A stretch of DNA of 35,385 nucleotides from Bacteroidales bacterium. GTDB taxonomy: Bacteria > Bacteroidota > Bacteroidia > Bacteroidales > P3. The stretch is from assembly GCA_016280915.1 (NCBI GenBank), contig JAEEHQ010000120.1, positions 1 through 35,385 of the forward strand. The letters run 5' to 3'. Made by a program: the position numbers and the translations under genes. Positions 33,854 to 35,385 of this stretch are shown piece after piece (the first letter of the stretch is position 1; each line of letters starts with the position of its first letter). The notes beneath the pieces are model-generated. The model did not search any database. It saw nothing but the letters and a program-made list of their open reading frames with translations, and was not told the DNA's origin.

Positions 33854-34627
33854 TCACTCCAATCCCATCCACTTTTTGAGTTTGAGAGCGTCGAACACAG
33901 GACCTTCTTTGCACACGCATTTATGACCCTCGTCGGTGTCCGTCACACAACAGAGACAAGCACCTATGCCGCAAGCCATCATGTTTTCCAACGACACCTC
34001 GCAACCGATGCCCTTCTCCACGGCATAACGCCCAACGGCTTTCATCATCGGGGTGGGTCCGCAGGTGCAGATATGGTCGTAGCTGGCGGTGAACAGCGAG
34101 TGCTGGGTCACCATGCCCTTCTCTCCCAAGCTGCCATCCTCGGTAGCAATCAGCAGCTGACCATAAGGCTCAAAAGCCTCGCGCACGGGGATGAGCTCCT
34201 TGGTGCGGCCACCCAACAGAATGGTAGGCCTGACCCCTTTCTCGTTATAGCATTTAGCCAAATGCAGCAGCGGAGCAATACCGGCACCACCGCCCACAAG
34301 CAACGGGTGCTCGCCCGCCACGGAAAAGCCCTTACCCAACGGATAGATAAGATTCAGGGTGTCGCCCTCCTTGAGCAGAGAAAGCTGACGGGTACCTTTC
34401 CCCACGATTTGGATGAGCAACGTAAGGGTATTCGCCTTGTTATCAACGTCATGTATCGAAATCGGACGGCGTAACATCACATCGCGATTGTTACGAACCT
34501 CCACTTCCACAAACTGTCCAGCAGCAATCGGGGGCAGCTGACTGGGATGACGCAACGTAAGAGCGAAATAGTGGTCGCCCAACTGCTCACGTCTCACAAT
34601 GGTAAAGTCGGTAATATGTTTCATCAT
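33854..34627 (-). CDS. pyrK: Dihydroorotate dehydrogenase electron-transfer subunit
   Basis: This 257-residue FAD/[2Fe-2S] protein takes electrons from PyrD to NAD. The FAD domain has RRPISI at 53-58, the NAD domain has GGGAGIAPLLHLAK (112-125) and CTCGPTPMM, and the iron-sulfur cluster region is CGIGACLCC (219-227) with a further Cys in KCVCKEGPVF (237-244). The start is MMKH (34627) or the second Met. It heads the pyrK-pyrD-kinase unit, with a promoter box 22 nt upstream. Confidence 0.96.
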   Translation of the reverse strand: MMKHITDFTIVRREQLGDHYFALTLRHPSQLPPIAAGQFVEVEVRNNRDVMLRRPISIHDVDNKANTLTLLIQIVGKGTRQLSLLKEGDTLNLIYPLGKGFSVAGEHPLLVGGGAGIAPLLHLAKCYNEKGVRPTILLGGRTKELIPVREAFEPYGQLLIATEDGSLGEKGMVTQHSLFTASYDHICTCGPTPMMKAVGRYAVEKGIGCEVSLENMMACGIGACLCCVTDTDEGHKCVCKEGPVFDALKLKKWMGLE

Positions 34628-34648
34628 TCACTATCTCTTTTTCAAACT

Positions 34649-34657
34649 GCAAAAATA
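34649..34657 (-). promoter_or_regulatory. Promoter box of pyrK
   Basis: On the minus strand TATTTTTGC matches TAnnTTTGC, 22 nt upstream of the pyrK start. No TTTG element is present at the usual distance. Confidence 0.6.
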
Positions 34658-34736
34658 CACATTTTTTTGTAATTATCCACTAATACGAACCTCTTTCCAC
34701 TTATGTTTAACCCGAATCACAGAAATAAAGTACAAA

Positions 34737-34868
34737 ATGAGTCACTTATTGCACAAAGTATCTTACCGAATGAGTCGTTTTTTTAACAAAGTATCTTACC
34801 GAATGAGTCGATCTTTTAACAAAGTATCTTACCGAATAGACTATTATTCGTATATATGCAGGACATAA
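34737..34868 (+). repeat. Three 33-bp tandem repeats, readable as an 11-residue repeat peptide
   Basis: Copies lie at 34737-34769, 34770-34802 and 34803-34835. The end of each unit (CAAAGTATCTTACCGA) and its start (ATGAGTC) are identical in all three; only 8-9 middle bases vary. Each unit is a whole number of codons, so an ORF of 43 residues runs through it (HKVSYR, NKVSYR, NKVSYR, each followed by a new unit). No ribosome binding site or promoter was seen for it. It may be a peptide gene, but an array of protein-binding sites is at least as likely. Confidence 0.75.
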
Positions 34869-35022
34869 AAACACAAAACGAGATTTTATATTGTACGAAA
34901 ACTACACAAATCGAGTATTTTCCGCCCCTCCGTGTCTACTTTTCATGGTGCAACATATCATAGTATTCATTGGTTTGTTTGCCAAAAAATTACTTCAAAA
35001 GGTAATAATCTAAAAAAAGTTG

Positions 35023-35031
35023 TATATTTGC
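35023..35031 (+). promoter_or_regulatory. Promoter box of the right-edge gene pair
   Basis: TATATTTGC matches TAnnTTTGC. Transcription would begin near 35037, some 60-80 nt before the small gene. A 38-codon frame starting at 35057 (MTRVYIEKVQNQDAIVLL, ending at 35173) lies in the leader and overlaps that gene in another frame. Confidence 0.55.
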
Positions 35032-35093
35032 ATTTGAATTATAAACAATATGTAGGATGACAAGAGTTTACATAGAAAAGGTTCAAAACCAAG

Positions 35094-35312
35094 ATGCGAT
35101 TGTATTGCTTGCGTATGTCCAACAGTGTTCTGATTGTTGGCAATGGCGGAATAAAAAGAACCAAGACATATGAGGAGGACGAGAGCCTTAACGGGTATGT
35201 CATAACCTTGCAAAAACTAGACAAACTTCTTAATCATGCTATAAAAAGTGGTAAGGTGATTATTGAAGAAACCATGATATCAGGTATAGACAAAACAGAA
35301 TTTGACCTATGA
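35094..35312 (+). CDS. Small protein of unknown function, upstream partner of the next gene
   Basis: The product has 72 residues from 35094, or 65 from the Met at 35115 (MSNSVLIVGNGGIKRTKTYE), which I think is the more natural start. It is hydrophilic except for the VLIVGNGGI strand. A helix follows, ITLQKLDKLLNHAIKSG, and it ends EETMISGIDKTEFDL. Its TGA overlaps the ATG of the next gene (ATGA), the usual mark of a coupled pair such as toxin-antitoxin genes. I do not recognise a toxin fold, and it is shorter than HigB/RelE toxins. Confidence 0.55.
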   Translation: MRLYCLRMSNSVLIVGNGGIKRTKTYEEDESLNGYVITLQKLDKLLNHAIKSGKVIIEETMISGIDKTEFDL

Positions 35313-35385
35313 GCAAGACAACTGATCTTTTCAACGAATGTGTCGCGTCAACTCCACAGGACGTTAAACAGCGTGTCGATTGGTC
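35309..35385 (+). CDS. N-terminus of a possible XRE/HigA-type regulator (runs off the window)
   Basis: Only 25 codons are visible: MSKTTDLFNECVASTP followed by QDVKQRVDWS. This opening resembles the pre-HTH helix of Bacteroidota XRE-family antitoxins, in which an HTH follows within about 30 residues; that part is outside the window. It overlaps the preceding small gene by 4 nt. The assignment is tentative. Confidence 0.45.
   Translation, partial: MSKTTDLFNECVASTPQDVKQRVDW

Larger units (their letters stand above)
34628..35056. other. Intergenic region with tandem repeats between pyrK and the right-edge genes
   Basis: This AT-rich 429-bp stretch holds the pyrK promoter (34649-34657, minus strand), the 33-bp tandem repeats (34737-34835) and a plus-strand promoter (35023-35031). 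The roughly 150 bp after the repeats have no recognisable gene or strong hairpin. Confidence 0.6.

Noticed and set aside
34737..34835. CRISPR array
   Set aside because: The units are contiguous 33-bp tandem copies with only 8-9 variable bases, so there are no real spacers and no cas genes.

Overview
The window reads as chromosomal DNA of a member of the Bacteroidales (Bacteroidota). The evidence is the bam cluster order DUF4837 lipoprotein, DUF6089/PorG-like barrel, uppS, bamA, skp/ompH, skp/ompH; the lineage proteins DUF5606 and a large PpiD; and many Bacteroides-type promoters (TAnnTTTGC boxes, several with a TTTG element about 19 nt upstream). The genus cannot be fixed from this sequence. 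Most genes lie on the minus strand. Only dusB, an HD-hydrolase gene, a DUF4143 relic and the right-hand edge genes are on the plus strand.

Layout. 1-1.9 kb: an ECF sigma factor operon with a small membrane protein and two exported proteins, the last cut by the window edge. 1.9-2.5 kb: a wrecked IS1595/ISXO2-type transposase next to the sigma gene. 2.7-3.3 kb: a PepSY-like lipoprotein with a clear terminator. 3.4-7.3 kb: ppiD, a membrane coiled-coil protein and dxr. 7.5-10.2 kb: cdd and dusB (divergent), then glpQ behind a long leader with an internal terminator. 10.6-16.3 kb: a three-gene operon of a CASTOR/POLLUX-like RyR-domain ion channel, an exported TPR protein and a membrane-anchored TIR protein. 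16.5-18.8 kb: a NUDIX hydrolase, an HD hydrolase, and the 3' relic of an AAA/DUF4143 ATPase that keeps a promoter and upstream direct repeats. 18.9-27.1 kb: yifB and the outer-membrane biogenesis cluster. 27.2-31.3 kb: a lipoprotein, metG and an epimerase in one tight unit. 31.4-34.6 kb: a DUF5606 gene, then pyrK, pyrD and a BadF-type kinase. 34.7-35.4 kb: a 33-bp tandem repeat, a promoter, and a small unknown gene overlapping a gene start that may be an HTH antitoxin.

The housekeeping blocks are conventional: envelope assembly (Bam, Skp, UppS, PpiD), isoprenoid precursors (Dxr feeding UppS), pyrimidines (PyrK/PyrD, Cdd) and translation (MetG, DusB). The most interesting unit is the channel-TPR-TIR operon. 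A probable NAD-cleaving TIR domain, with its catalytic Glu kept, is co-transcribed with an ion channel that carries nucleotide-binding RCK folds and a ryanodine-receptor (RyR) domain. A periplasmic TPR protein and a periplasmic beta-domain on the TIR protein may form the sensing side. I propose a TIR-to-channel envelope signalling or defence system. The protein families are recognised from sequence; the system function is inference.
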